Notes: generated by a model not told the origin, from the sequence alone. A stretch of DNA of 64,000 nucleotides from Cepaea hortensis (GCA_963921405.1 OY992881.1:3987050-4051049), one strand, 5' to 3'. Shown: positions 23,131 to 31,621, counted from the stretch's first letter. Numbers and translations are program-made.

Positions 23131-23715
23131 TTATTTCGACCCTAAAGCTTTTACAAACTCTGCCCGTGCCGCGTCTCGGCCTTTCAGAATGAGAGATTTT
23201 TTTGTCTCTTCGTCCAGATCCGCCGGCGCCTTGCTCCGAATATCTTTTTTCAACTGGTGAAATTTATTTTCTTCAGCTGTAATTATTTTATACTCCACGT
23301 CTGAAATTCTCCCATCATCCAAAGCCTTTGAAACAAGGTCGGCTATACTAGAAAGCTTAGCCGTCGCCAGAGTGCAAATTTCATCATGCTTCTTAGCTTT
23401 TGATGTTAGTTTGCGGGACGCTAGCTTGCTCCCAGCGGACATGATTCCACAAGCTAGGGCAGCTATCTCGAGCCCGACAACTATAGGGGCAGCGATAATG
23501 GTGGTAAGAAGCCCAACACCCCCCACCCCCATACCAAGGCTAGCCGCCAGCATCGCGCTGTCCACAGCGTCTAATGCATTAACGGCACGCCGATATTTTT
23601 TATACAGTGCAGCCCGTTTGTCCCTTTCATCTTCCAGAGACTTCCGAAGACGGATAAGCTCTTGAATACGATAGGCACCGCCGTCACTAGTATCGATTGT
23701 AGGATAGAGCGACAT
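23131..23715 (-). CDS. Conserved Maverick protein with glycine/alanine-rich hydrophobic core (194 aa)
   Basis: An intact frame resembling, from memory, an uncharacterised protein common in invertebrate Polintons. Residues 15-45 are a charged helix (IQELIRLRKSLEDERDKR), residues about 53-93 are a hydrophobic Gly/Ala-rich stretch that could form one or two membrane helices, and the C-terminal half is charged and helical (KAKKHDEICTLATAKLSS, then a VSKALDDGRISDVEY block). It may act at membranes or inside the particle; no enzyme motif is visible. It is last in a leftward run of four genes that starts at 25,939. Confidence 0.75.
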   Translation of the reverse strand: MSLYPTIDTSDGGAYRIQELIRLRKSLEDERDKRAALYKKYRRAVNALDAVDSAMLAASLGMGVGGVGLLTTIIAAPIVVGLEIAALACGIMSAGSKLASRKLTSKAKKHDEICTLATAKLSSIADLVSKALDDGRISDVEYKIITAEENKFHQLKKDIRSKAPADLDEETKKSLILKGRDAARAEFVKALGSK

Positions 23716-23734
23716 TATTCTTTGCGCGTCAAAC

Positions 23735-24523
23735 CTACTTCTTCAACTGAGATATTAAATGTTCAATGCGAACGGTGCTAATCGACCCTGTAGTGAACAA
23801 AAGCCGGACAAAAGCATTAACGGTATTAAAAATGATCTCATCCACCGCAACCTCACCGAGCTCTACTATAATGTCCGTCTCTGTTGCCCGGGCCGCCCAC
23901 GTCCCGTCGGCCGCGGAAGTAATGACGTGAGCAACATGCCTGGGGAGTGATGACGCACTCCATTTAATAGAGACCCCAGGAAGGACTGGGGCAAACTCTG
24001 TCTGTGCCACAGGCCCAATAACTAACTCGAGATAGATGGTTGACTCCTTAGGAGGCTTACCTAGCATATCAAGGTCAGCTTTACACTCTGTAACAGCCTT
24101 CAGGCAATATTTAGTCCCCTGGGCTTTAGCCTCAGTCGCCGATACGGCATAGAAGAGAGCCCTGGCGCACTGCATTTTCAGAAATGACTGGTAGGTCACA
24201 ACAGGAGACTTGTTGGGGCGTGTGACTGTCCTGCAGGCCTGATAACTCACAAACGCCTTGCCCATGTTGGTTAACCTGATAAGTATCCCATTGGGCTCGA
24301 GGTGAGTATATCCCGTGCGAAGCTCAAGCTGCAGATCCCAATCATCGTCGTCGGGATGGTCTATGGCAGCACGAGCATAGACTCCCTGGGGAGTGAGCTG
24401 TAGGCCATAGATCTTGTAGTTATGACCCGGCTCCCGCCACCCAATAGTGTCGGCCAAATCAGCAAAGGTTAGGGTAGAGCATGCTCTTGGGCGATGCCTT
24501 CCTGGACCTTCTGAATCAGCCAT
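23735..24523 (-). CDS. Maverick protein of unknown function (262 aa)
   Basis: I do not recognise a family. The start is set at the ATG of MADSEGPGRH because it overlaps the stop of the gene upstream by 8 bases (ATGGCTGA); an upstream ATG would overlap by 32. The sequence is mixed beta-rich with no membrane helix, no signal peptide and no clear catalytic motif. One Cys-containing stretch (SYQACRTV ... KMQCARALF) and an acidic DHPDDDDWDL turn stand out. Its position among capsid-like genes suggests a virion component. I looked here for an adenain/Ulp1-type His-Asp-Cys protease and did not find one. Confidence 0.6.
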   Translation of the reverse strand: MADSEGPGRHRPRACSTLTFADLADTIGWREPGHNYKIYGLQLTPQGVYARAAIDHPDDDDWDLQLELRTGYTHLEPNGILIRLTNMGKAFVSYQACRTVTRPNKSPVVTYQSFLKMQCARALFYAVSATEAKAQGTKYCLKAVTECKADLDMLGKPPKESTIYLELVIGPVAQTEFAPVLPGVSIKWSASSLPRHVAHVITSAADGTWAARATETDIIVELGEVAVDEIIFNTVNAFVRLLFTTGSISTVRIEHLISQLKK

Positions 24524-25202
24524 TTTGTTTTCTGATGTGGAGTTCACAACTTAGATATGCCAGCGGCACGGCTTTGCCTTGTTCATCACAGACTGAAAGT
24601 CTAATATCGTTTAGAGTTCCTGTCTCCAACTTCTTATAACGAGGCACAGAGAAAACCTCGTGTCTCCCTTGATTACATTCCACATTTTTAACAGGCACAG
24701 CCCTGAGGAGTGTGGAGGGAAGCGAATTATGACGGTTCTCATATGATGATAGACCCTCGAGATGAAAGTACAACTCCTTATATCTGTTAAGATTAGGAAA
24801 GTTTGGTGCCGCGACTGAATTCTCGGCATATTGTGACGCATCATCTCTATAGTTCAAGCCGAACCCAAGAGTCTCACTTAGCCTTCCAAACTGTATAGGC
24901 ATCCCCTTTTTTACACCACCGAGTCTTAGACGGCCACTTGCAGGGTTAAGAGTAAGGGAGAGCTTCCGTGGCTCAAAGAATTGGTTGTTGAGGGTGCAGA
25001 CATCATAATACCCGGAGGGGATAGTAACACGCTCGCCACCATATATGAACCAATTGTTTTGTAGCTTCGTGGTAATATTAACCCACGCTGGATAGAACAA
25101 TAATTCCACAATAGCTACCTCAAGGCCACCATCGCGGTTCTCTATGACCGGGTTGAGGGGGATGGGTTCCCCATGCTGAATGTTGGTTAATGTGATGTAC
25201 AT
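24516..25202 (-). CDS. Minor-capsid (penton-like) candidate A (228 aa)
   Basis: The protein follows the layout of the Polinton protein usually described as minor capsid/penton-like: a short beta strand with EVAIVELLFYPAWVNI, then TIPSGYYDVCTLNNQFF, a strand-turn-strand with NPASGRLRLGG, and a LGFG motif. These blocks are what I base the call on; a structure comparison would be needed to confirm a single jelly roll. It is a tandem paralogue of the next gene upstream (25,235-25,939), sharing the N-terminal QHGEPIPLNPV and the YENRHNSLPSTLLRAVPVK block. Its stop overlaps the start of the 262-aa gene. Confidence 0.65.
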   Translation of the reverse strand: MYITLTNIQHGEPIPLNPVIENRDGGLEVAIVELLFYPAWVNITTKLQNNWFIYGGERVTIPSGYYDVCTLNNQFFEPRKLSLTLNPASGRLRLGGVKKGMPIQFGRLSETLGFGLNYRDDASQYAENSVAAPNFPNLNRYKELYFHLEGLSSYENRHNSLPSTLLRAVPVKNVECNQGRHEVFSVPRYKKLETGTLNDIRLSVCDEQGKAVPLAYLSCELHIRKQNG

Positions 25203-25262
25203 TTTATCACGTCTAATAATGATAATTTACGAGTTCATAAGGGTGGTAAATACCCGACGGAG
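25203..25262. promoter_or_regulatory. Remnant of a duplicated divergent promoter and gene start
   Basis: Between the two capsid-like paralogues lies CACGTCTAATAATGATAATT then TTACGAGTTCATAAGG and AAATACCCGACGG. The working promoter at 25,940 onward reads CACAGCTAATAATAATGACT then TTACGAGTTCAATAAGG and AAATACCCGACGG, which is the start of the 414-aa gene. So the duplication that made two capsid-like genes also copied the intergenic region and the first codons of the divergent gene, now decayed. Confidence 0.8.
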
Positions 25263-25939
25263 CAACCATGTCTGATGTGAAGTACGCAGCTTAGATATGC
25301 CAGTGGCACGTCGTTACCCTTTTCATCTCGGACCGAAAGTCTTATACCCCCTACCGTTCCAGTTTCTAGCCTTTTATAATGAGGCACAGAGAAAATCTCA
25401 TGTCTCCCTTGATTACATTCCTCTTTTTTAACGGGTACAGCCCGGAGGAGTGTGGAGGGAAGAGAATTATGGCGGTTTTCATATGATGATAGACCCTCGA
25501 GATGAATGTACAACTCCTTATATATGATAAGTTTAGGAAACTTCTCTGCATGGAATGTAAACACCTCATTGAACCGCTCACTTCTGTAGTCTATGCCGAA
25601 CCCAAGAACGCCACCTAGCCCTCCGAACCATAAGGCCACCCCAGATTTTATACCACTGAGACTTACAAGGCCTGTTGCGGGGTTGAGAGAAAGAGAGAGC
25701 TTCCGTGGCTCAAAGAATTGTTTGTTAAGAGCACAGACATCATAATACCCGTCGGGGATAGTAACAACTTCATCATCAAGTTTGAACCAATTGTTTTTCA
25801 GCTTCTCGGAAATATTAACCCACGCGGGGTAGAACAACAATTCCACGATAGCCACCTCTAGGTCACCATCGCGATTGTCTAGGACCGGGTTGAGGGGGAT
25901 GGGTTCCCCATGTTGGACGTTGCTAAGTGTGAAAAACAT
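25235..25939 (-). CDS. Minor-capsid (penton-like) candidate B (234 aa)
   Basis: Paralogue of candidate A with the same blocks: EVAIVELLFYPAWVNI, TIPDGYYDVCALNKQFF, NPATGLVSLSG, VLGFG and the YENRHNSLPSTLLRAVPVK stretch. The middle of the protein differs most (around residues 90-140), as expected for surface loops. The C-terminus HGCSVGYLPPL differs from A because the frame runs into the decayed duplicate of the divergent gene start at 25,235-25,262. It begins 19 bp from the divergent ATG of the 414-aa gene, so the two are likely co-regulated. Confidence 0.65.
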   Translation of the reverse strand: MFFTLSNVQHGEPIPLNPVLDNRDGDLEVAIVELLFYPAWVNISEKLKNNWFKLDDEVVTIPDGYYDVCALNKQFFEPRKLSLSLNPATGLVSLSGIKSGVALWFGGLGGVLGFGIDYRSERFNEVFTFHAEKFPKLIIYKELYIHLEGLSSYENRHNSLPSTLLRAVPVKKEECNQGRHEIFSVPHYKRLETGTVGGIRLSVRDEKGNDVPLAYLSCVLHIRHGCSVGYLPPL

Positions 25940-25958
25940 ATTAGCACAGCTAATAATA
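25940..25958. promoter_or_regulatory. 19-bp divergent promoter with ATTAGC-ACA-GCTAAT dyad
   Basis: Only 19 bases separate the ATGs of candidate B (25,939, minus) and the 414-aa gene (25,959, plus). They contain a perfect 6-bp inverted repeat ATTAGC (25,940-25,945), ACA, GCTAAT (25,949-25,954), followed by AATA. The 5' leaders must therefore be extremely short or start inside the opposite gene. The dyad is partly preserved in the duplicated remnant at 25,203. Confidence 0.55.
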
Positions 25959-27203
25959 ATGACTGCTTACGAGTTCAATAAGGACACCAAATACCCGACG
26001 GGTGGGGTATACCCGTTTGCACAAATAAAGGATCTCACAAAGGTGGACATACAGGTCAACCTCCAAGGAGCCTTTCCGACACAGTTCCCCAACATGTTTG
26101 AAAAATACCGGTTGCCATACGTGGAGTCAGACCAGATCGTGCAAGCCTGGTACAGCAATCCGATGCAATTCTGGCAAAACCAACTCAACTTCGCAGTATG
26201 GTGTGCCACGGCGGGGTGTGGGGTGTCCGCGCAGGAGCATCTGTCCGGCCCTGACCCACTAACGCGAGCCGTATTCATATTCCATGTCTACTACCAGATT
26301 CGCCGAATCCTCAAAGAGATGCGTGTGGCTCTACCACAAGACCAGGGTTGGAACGCCTTTGAAAATCCCTACGATGTAAGAGCCTATCAGCGTATATGCG
26401 CGGAATTTGGAATTCCCCAGAATGATAACTGGAGACGGCTCGGGAGGAATAACGGGTTGGGGAGCGTATACATTTACTGGACGAACACAGGTTATCGCGC
26501 CCTGCCTGATGGACATGATGGTGTATATGACCCAAAGCGCCATTCATTCACACAACAAACCACAAATGACATACTACACATAGATTATATCTCGCAAGAC
26601 GATATTCACGCTGATTCTGGCTGGCAGGCTTTCATTCTTAACAAGTCACAGGGCTTCACACGCCCCGGTGTTGAGCGAATAAATGACAGCATTCGAACCT
26701 ATGTGTGGGCCATCTTAGGGGCCCAGGCTCAAACTAGAACACGAATTCTGGGAACCGGAACGGCGTTTGATGCCCAGAAGCAATTCCTGGTATTAGTAGA
26801 AGACGCCATCTCTGTGCCCGTCGATCTCGCGGCGGCCATCAAAAGATATCAGGATGTGCTACAAAACGCGAGCTCAGAAGTTAATTATGTCTTTGGAACG
26901 GGGTTGTATATGGCCCCCAGCGACATGCTGCTCCGCATTGGCCAGATAGCTGGATATAACAACATGATCATCATCGCAGAGCCAGGCCTAAAGCGTGGCC
27001 TGAATACAACCATTAATGCCCCTAAGCTGCCCACCATTGCACAGCCGACGGTAGAGCTGCCCAGCATTGTTCAGCCAGCGCTGCCGACCACTAGCATAGC
27101 TGATAAGGCAGCAGGGCTGCAGCATCAAAATGAAAAGATAGCACTCATTGCTGGGGGTGTCGCAGTCGGTCTAGTGGTCCTATGGTTTGTTCACCGCAAT
27201 TAG
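25959..27203 (+). CDS. Conserved Maverick protein with C-terminal membrane anchor (414 aa)
   Basis: The start is the ATG of MTAYEFNKDTKYPTGGVYPF; the frame is open 28 codons further upstream but that lies over the divergent gene. The N-terminal 300 residues look globular, with aromatic- and Cys-containing WQNQLNFAVWCATAGCGVS. The segment at about 355-385 is a Pro/Thr-rich stalk, and residues about 392-412 form a hydrophobic segment ending in the short basic tail HRN. This looks like a tail-anchored or type I-like virion membrane protein. I recall similar uncharacterised proteins in cnidarian Polintons; function is unknown. Its 3' end overlaps the convergent membrane gene by 24 bp. Confidence 0.7.
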   Translation: MTAYEFNKDTKYPTGGVYPFAQIKDLTKVDIQVNLQGAFPTQFPNMFEKYRLPYVESDQIVQAWYSNPMQFWQNQLNFAVWCATAGCGVSAQEHLSGPDPLTRAVFIFHVYYQIRRILKEMRVALPQDQGWNAFENPYDVRAYQRICAEFGIPQNDNWRRLGRNNGLGSVYIYWTNTGYRALPDGHDGVYDPKRHSFTQQTTNDILHIDYISQDDIHADSGWQAFILNKSQGFTRPGVERINDSIRTYVWAILGAQAQTRTRILGTGTAFDAQKQFLVLVEDAISVPVDLAAAIKRYQDVLQNASSEVNYVFGTGLYMAPSDMLLRIGQIAGYNNMIIIAEPGLKRGLNTTINAPKLPTIAQPTVELPSIVQPALPTTSIADKAAGLQHQNEKIALIAGGVAVGLVVLWFVHRN

Positions 27204-28514
27204 CCGCTCTCTGATAGCCAGCAGCAGCAAGCCACCGAGTGCAACCACTAATGCCCAGATATTTCCAGCCAGCCATCCCACACCCTTACTCAAGAAGTTA
27301 AGAAGCCAGGAGATAATACCGCCTATGACTCCTGGGAGTGCCTCCGCAGCCTTACCAGCTAGCCTGGCTAGAAGGCTCGCTAGGTCTTTCAGTTTCTGCC
27401 GAATCCATTCCTTAGCCCCAGGGCCAGGTGGCGGGCCAGGTGGTGGGATAGGTGGCGGGCCAGGCGGTGGGGTAGGACCACCACCACCACCAGTAATGGC
27501 TAGGGTGATAGTGGAAATTAAGAGGCCGATCGCTGTGAGAATGCTCGCTATGGTGATACCCTGCTCTCGGAACAGAGTCCGCAGCCTCGCACCCAGTGTG
27601 GTGTCTTCGTTGACCACCCGATGAATGGTTTCACGGATCCGACTGAATTGGGTGCGTAAGTCTTCGTGTAACTCAGCGACCTCTATTAAAAGCCTCTTCT
27701 TAGCTTCTTCAATATCGGCAATCTTTTGCTCTTGAAAGTCCCTACTCTCCTCATTGGGTGCTATCAACATTTTCCGCCGCCTTATGGCGACCTCTTTATC
27801 TTGCTGGTTGAGAATAACCAGATAGTTTGTGAGTTTACCTTTAATCGTTGTCACCGCTTTGTCAAGCGCCATGAGCCCCCGGAGTTCTCTCACTGGAGGT
27901 AAGCCTTTCTCTCCCAGGTATTGGTCTACGTGTGAGGTTTCTAAAACCCGCTGCACTTCTGGACTCGACATAGCCCGTTCTAAGATGTTGCCAACATTTG
28001 AAGCTATTTGTGGGACAGCCTGAATATCTGCACCACTTAGAGCAGCTTCTTCCTCCGCCAGATCACTAGCAGTCTCCTCAAGGATGGTGACAACCTTTGG
28101 TGGTATTTTGTCCACAAACCCCAATACCTCTCTGGTACTCACTCTGAGGTTATTCACAGCTAACGGCATGCCATTATCATACTGTGTAATCCTTTGGTGG
28201 TTAACATAGAGAGCATTCCGGCGACCCAAACGAATTTTTGTATAATCTATACCAGTTATAGGTTTGATACCCCACATCTTCTCCACCCTTTTAAAATAGT
28301 CGTTAATAGCGCTGTTTTCTAGTTCTATGAATAAGTTGCGCTCCCCCTGTGACGTCTCCCCCTGTGACGTCTCCCCCTGTGACGGCCACTAGGTATTAAC
28401 AATGCGGGGATTATCGACATCAAAATCGTCGTCGATGAAGCCTGTCTCTTCTTCCTCGCCCGTTTCAGGCCTCCCCTCTTCACCACCAAAATCAGTCACC
28501 TCAACTCTATCCAT
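27180..28514 (-). CDS. Conserved Maverick membrane protein, one in-frame stop (about 443 codons)
   Basis: The long frame 28,286-27,180 has no ATG at its left edge. The same frame continues upstream, without shift, through a single TAG at 28,389-28,391 to the ATG at 28,514 (MDRVEVTDFGG). I treat it as one gene with a nonsense codon after residue 41. Order: acidic N-terminus, a 15-bp coding repeat giving ETSQG units, a charged helical middle likely to be coiled coil (about 230-300), a hydrophobic helix (about 320-341), a Gly/Pro linker (342-366), then an amphipathic to hydrophobic C-terminus (395-436). The arrangement suggests a membrane-active virion protein; the family is common in Polintons but uncharacterised. 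A role in entry is speculation. Confidence 0.7.
28344..28386 (-). repeat. 15-bp in-frame tandem repeat containing TGACGTC
   Basis: The plus strand reads CCCCCTGTGACGTCT twice, then a third partial unit ending GTGACGGCC. On the minus strand it is in frame with the membrane gene and encodes ETSQG repeats just after the TAG. The unit includes TGACGTC, close to the CRE/ATF site, so a regulatory reading is possible as well. Confidence 0.7.
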
Positions 28515-28555
28515 ATTAGATATTGCTACAAAGCAACAATAATAAACAACTAGCC
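28515..28555. promoter_or_regulatory. 41-bp divergent promoter between membrane gene and major capsid gene
   Basis: Only 41 AT-rich bases lie between the ATGs at 28,514 (minus) and 28,556 (plus). They contain the inverted repeat TTGCT-ACAA-AGCAA (28,523-28,536). As at 25,940, a tiny divergent promoter carries a small dyad, although the sequences differ. Confidence 0.5.
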
Positions 28556-29872
28556 ATGTCTTCAAGTGCATATGGTCGTAAGCTTAACCCTTACCGCCGT
28601 CTCCGGGAGCCGCTCGGTGTGAAAGGATTGCGGCAAACGATAATCGTGACCAACAATCCTTCTACGATCGGCCCGAAGCAGTAGTTACTAGTTCGTTTTC
28701 CCAATCTCGGTGCACACGATGTTATCGTGCCTGGGTCGGTGCGGCTGGCATTCAATGTCGACCTTAGCTCCCCTGATGTCAACCGGTCCGTGGTCCAGAA
28801 CCTCGGCCGAGCACTGGTTCAAAAGCTGACCGTCAGGCTATCGGGCAATGAAGTCTTCTCTCTTGTGGACAGTGACGTCTACAACATCTATCTGGATCTT
28901 TGGAAGAGCCAATCGGAGCGGGCTAGCGCTGTGTATCAAGGCATCGATACAAGCACCGGCAGGAATGTGACCAAGGCGCGCGTTGGTGCAGCGGATGCTG
29001 CTGTTCTGCCCGCCGCCAATGCGAGAGACGTGGCCATCGCGAAGGCCTTCAAAAACAGGTACTACATGCCACTAGACTTTGAGCTGCTTGAAACGCATGC
29101 GCCCTTCTACCAATCTGCTCTTAGTGATCGACTGGAGATTGAGTTGACCTTTAACGACGCTTCCCGTGTGATTCACGCAACTGGTAAAGATGCCGGCAAC
29201 TCCTCATACTCCCTAGAAAACATCTGTCTCGAGTACGAAGTAGTCACTGAACCCACGTTGGCCCGGCTAATTCGGAGCATGTATGAGAGCCGTATGGTGG
29301 TGTTATACGAGCGGGTCCTACGACATAGACGGATCCCTCAGAAAAAGGAGGACTCGATATGGAACATCAATCTGAACACACCCTGTAAGTCTTTGAAAGG
29401 CATTCTCCTATTATGGGAAGACCCCGCCAACCAAAAGGATTTTGCACGCCAACCAGAGTGGTTTTACAACCCACAGATCACCAAAGTTGAAGTCATCGTA
29501 GAAGGACAAGCCAATCAGCTATTTGCGCACGGCTTAGCACCACACCAGCTCTGGGACGAAGCGAGGAAATTCTTCGCTGGTGGCCTCAAAAGGCACCCTG
29601 AGACAAGCGCAGTCGCCAAAGAGCTAGGATTGTTCGATGTTAGTCTAGGCGAGTACTTGACGTCAAAATTCTGCTTGTGGCTGGACTTCCGGACCTCCGA
29701 CGATGACCATCTTCACGGCAGCGGCCGGCGTGTAGAGAACGGCTCTGAGGGCATCACTCTCCAGATCACGAAAGAGGCCGAACCGGCGGGGCCCCTGTAC
29801 TGCTACGTTTATTTGGTTATGGACGGACAGCTGAACATCGACACCGGGAGATTCGTTAGTGCTGTTTATTAA
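28556..29872 (+). CDS. Maverick major capsid protein, one in-frame stop (438 codons)
   Basis: The double-jelly-roll capsid protein expected to form particle capsomers. The core frame carries the family block FPNLGAHDVIVPGSVRLAF, then VVQNLGRALVQKLTV and EVFSLVDSDVYNIY, which I recognise from Polinton capsid proteins. The frame is open from the ATG at 28,556 (MSSSAYGRKLNPYRRL) and in frame with the core, but has a single TAG at 28,682-28,684 after residue 42. Downstream, the longest uninterrupted frame begins at a GTG (28,727), which is not a plausible start in an animal. The stop TAA overlaps the ATPase ATG as TAATG. Assembly would need read-through, a second gene copy or a sequencing error. 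Confidence 0.85.
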
Positions 29873-30489
29873 TGGAGTTCCCACTTAAGCCACACTCGGC
29901 CATCATCACAGGCCCCACATCGTGTGGTAAAACAGAATTCATTCTCGACCTCCTGGAAGGCCCGTACAGGGGTGTTTTCGAGCATATTGTAATTGCTTGC
30001 CCTTCGGTACGATACAATGAAACATACCGGGCCCGGCCGTGGGTGTGGTCAGATCGCGAGGTCTTCATATTTGACCCCGGTGATCGGCTGCTCAAATGGC
30101 TAGAGGCCTTCTATAAAATGTTTCAGGGGACACCAACGTTATACATCATTGATGACTGCAGCGCAGAGGACGCTATTGCGCAGAAGCGGACTATGTTGAC
30201 TTATCTAGCTTTTAGCGGGCGACATGCCCAGCAAAGTCTGTGGGTTCAAACCCAGAAGTACAACGCCGTTGCGAAAGGCCTCAGAGCGCAGACACAATGG
30301 GTGGCGCTCTTCCATTCCAAGGATAAGGATAGCTTTGAAGACTGCCTGGATGAGAACTACATCATCCACTCTAGGGAGGAACGTGATGGGGTGCGAAAGC
30401 AACTCGAAGCCAATGAGTTCTCAAAGCTGGTACTGAGGACCAAGTTCCCATTTTCTTATAAAGTGCTCAAAGCTGGTGAGGTTTGTTAG
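29872..30489 (+). CDS. Packaging ATPase (FtsK/HerA, A32-like), 205 aa
   Basis: The genome-packaging motor of polintoviruses. The Walker A loop is GPTSCGKT (residues 14-21) and Walker B is LYIIDD (90-95), with a VQTQKYNAVAKGLRAQTQ stretch near the sensor region. At about 200 residues it has the size of the compact A32-type ATPases of Polintons and virophages. The ATG shares one base with the capsid stop (TAATG), which fixes the start and suggests co-transcription with the capsid gene. The frame is intact. Confidence 0.93.
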   Translation: MEFPLKPHSAIITGPTSCGKTEFILDLLEGPYRGVFEHIVIACPSVRYNETYRARPWVWSDREVFIFDPGDRLLKWLEAFYKMFQGTPTLYIIDDCSAEDAIAQKRTMLTYLAFSGRHAQQSLWVQTQKYNAVAKGLRAQTQWVALFHSKDKDSFEDCLDENYIIHSREERDGVRKQLEANEFSKLVLRTKFPFSYKVLKAGEVC

Positions 30490-30493
30490 ATAC

Positions 30494-30567
30494 TAAGCAT
30501 ATGTTAAGCATCAGCTAAGCATATGTTAAGCATCAGCTAAGCATATGTTAAGCATCAGCTAAGCATG
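30494..30567 (+). repeat. Helically phased TAAGCAT repeat array
   Basis: A 22-bp unit TAAGCATATGTTAAGCATCAGC occurs three times (30,494, 30,516, 30,538) and a fourth begins at 30,560. Each unit is two 11-mers, so TAAGCAT recurs seven times at exactly 11-bp steps, about one helical turn. The last TAAGCATG supplies the ATG of the next gene at 30,565. It fills the entire gap between ATPase and the 259-aa gene. A regulatory or leader role is inferred. Confidence 0.9.
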
Positions 30568-31344
30568 TATGAAGCAGTGCTTTGTTACTCCGTAACAGCC
30601 TTAGTTGTATTACAACTGATATGCACATGTTGTGTGCTTGGATGGGCTGTGCATTCCTATATTAGAGTTAGACGTTGGGTATTTGCAAACGCTGTGATGG
30701 ATTGTGACACCATACTCGACCAGCTGTTACGTGAAGAGGCAAAGCCGGTAGAGTCTGCTCCGGAACCTACAACAACACCACAGTCCGGACATGCATCACC
30801 ACCTACCACAACGCCACAGTCCGGACATGCGTTGCATCGTGAAAGGCTGGCAGCACTTGCGGCTGGGGGACGTGCCGGGCAGTACATAGGCGGTAAGTAC
30901 TCCAAACTTACAATGGAACAGGTTGAGGCCTTGCCTGATCAAGAAATTGAGAAGCTATATGCGAGGCATGAGGCGAGGCTTGGAGCTGCAATAACAAAGA
31001 CCCTAGGCACAGCTATGCTACAGATGTACGCACAAGTGGCAAGTATGTTCCTCCCCATTGCTGATAATCAAGCTTTGGTGACAGACCTGGAGGCCGACCC
31101 GTTTCTAGGGCATGCGCTAAACACAGTTACATGTGAACTCTACCATAAGTTCGGTATGTGCTTAGCACCTGCAACTGTCGCACTAGCAACTTTTAGGCAC
31201 TGCCATTTTGGACATATCTGTCCTAAGCAAGAACAAGATGGAGGAGGAGACCCCCGAAATTGCTCCACAGGAGAAACTAGTGACGAAGTACCCCAGGAAA
31301 GTTGCGGCTGGGAAGAGAGGAGCTGCTGCTCGAAAGAGTCGTGA
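30565..31344 (+). CDS. Conserved Maverick protein with N-terminal membrane helix (259 aa)
   Basis: Residues about 5-30 are a hydrophobic helix with a Cys cluster (LICTCCVLGW), followed by basic residues. A duplicated 9-residue unit PTTTPQSGH sits at 68-76 and 80-88. The conserved body from about 105 reads KYSKLTMEQVEALPD, then KLYARHEARLGAAITKTLG and a LADN/DLEADPFLGHAL region, a family I recall in Polintons without known function. The last 36 codons overlap the start of the next gene in another frame. Likely a virion membrane protein. Confidence 0.75.
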   Translation: MYEAVLCYSVTALVVLQLICTCCVLGWAVHSYIRVRRWVFANAVMDCDTILDQLLREEAKPVESAPEPTTTPQSGHASPPTTTPQSGHALHRERLAALAAGGRAGQYIGGKYSKLTMEQVEALPDQEIEKLYARHEARLGAAITKTLGTAMLQMYAQVASMFLPIADNQALVTDLEADPFLGHALNTVTCELYHKFGMCLAPATVALATFRHCHFGHICPKQEQDGGGDPRNCSTGETSDEVPQESCGWEERSCCSKES

Positions 31345-31621
31345 AGCAGAGAGGCTGTCTCTAGCTATGCAGCAGGCTGTTCGTGAGAAGAAACGAAAGT
31401 TAGCCCCCGAGCATGAGGAGGCCCCACCACCGCTGTTTCCAATAGTGCCAGTTGATTACCGTGGCTGGACTCCCTGGATTATCGGAGTGACTGGCGTTGT
31501 CGTTGTCGTCGGAGTAATTAGGCAGAAAATGCGGCGGACTAAAGCCCCTGCCCCGCCTGCGCCCTCCAAGCGACCGGAGACTAACATATTAAAGAATAGA
31601 GATCAATTTTATATGGAATAA
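31238..31621 (+). CDS. Small basic membrane protein of the Maverick (127 aa)
   Basis: The ATG at 31,238 (MEEETPEIAPQEKL) is the first in frame; the open frame extends slightly further upstream. The first 107 bases overlap the preceding gene in a different frame. The sequence is acidic at the start, then strongly basic (KYPRKVAAGKRGAAARKSRE), with a hydrophobic segment at about 78-94 (WIIGVTGVVVVVGVI) and a basic tail. The basic region could bind DNA or membranes. The stop overlaps the next ATG as TAATG. Family not recognised. Confidence 0.65.
   Translation: MEEETPEIAPQEKLVTKYPRKVAAGKRGAAARKSREAERLSLAMQQAVREKKRKLAPEHEEAPPPLFPIVPVDYRGWTPWIIGVTGVVVVVGVIRQKMRRTKAPAPPAPSKRPETNILKNRDQFYME

Noticed and set aside
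28389..28571. Separate 60-aa gene upstream of the membrane protein
   Set aside because: It lies in the same frame as the 368-aa frame, separated only by one TAG, and the downstream frame has no ATG start. It is better read as the N-terminus of the interrupted gene.
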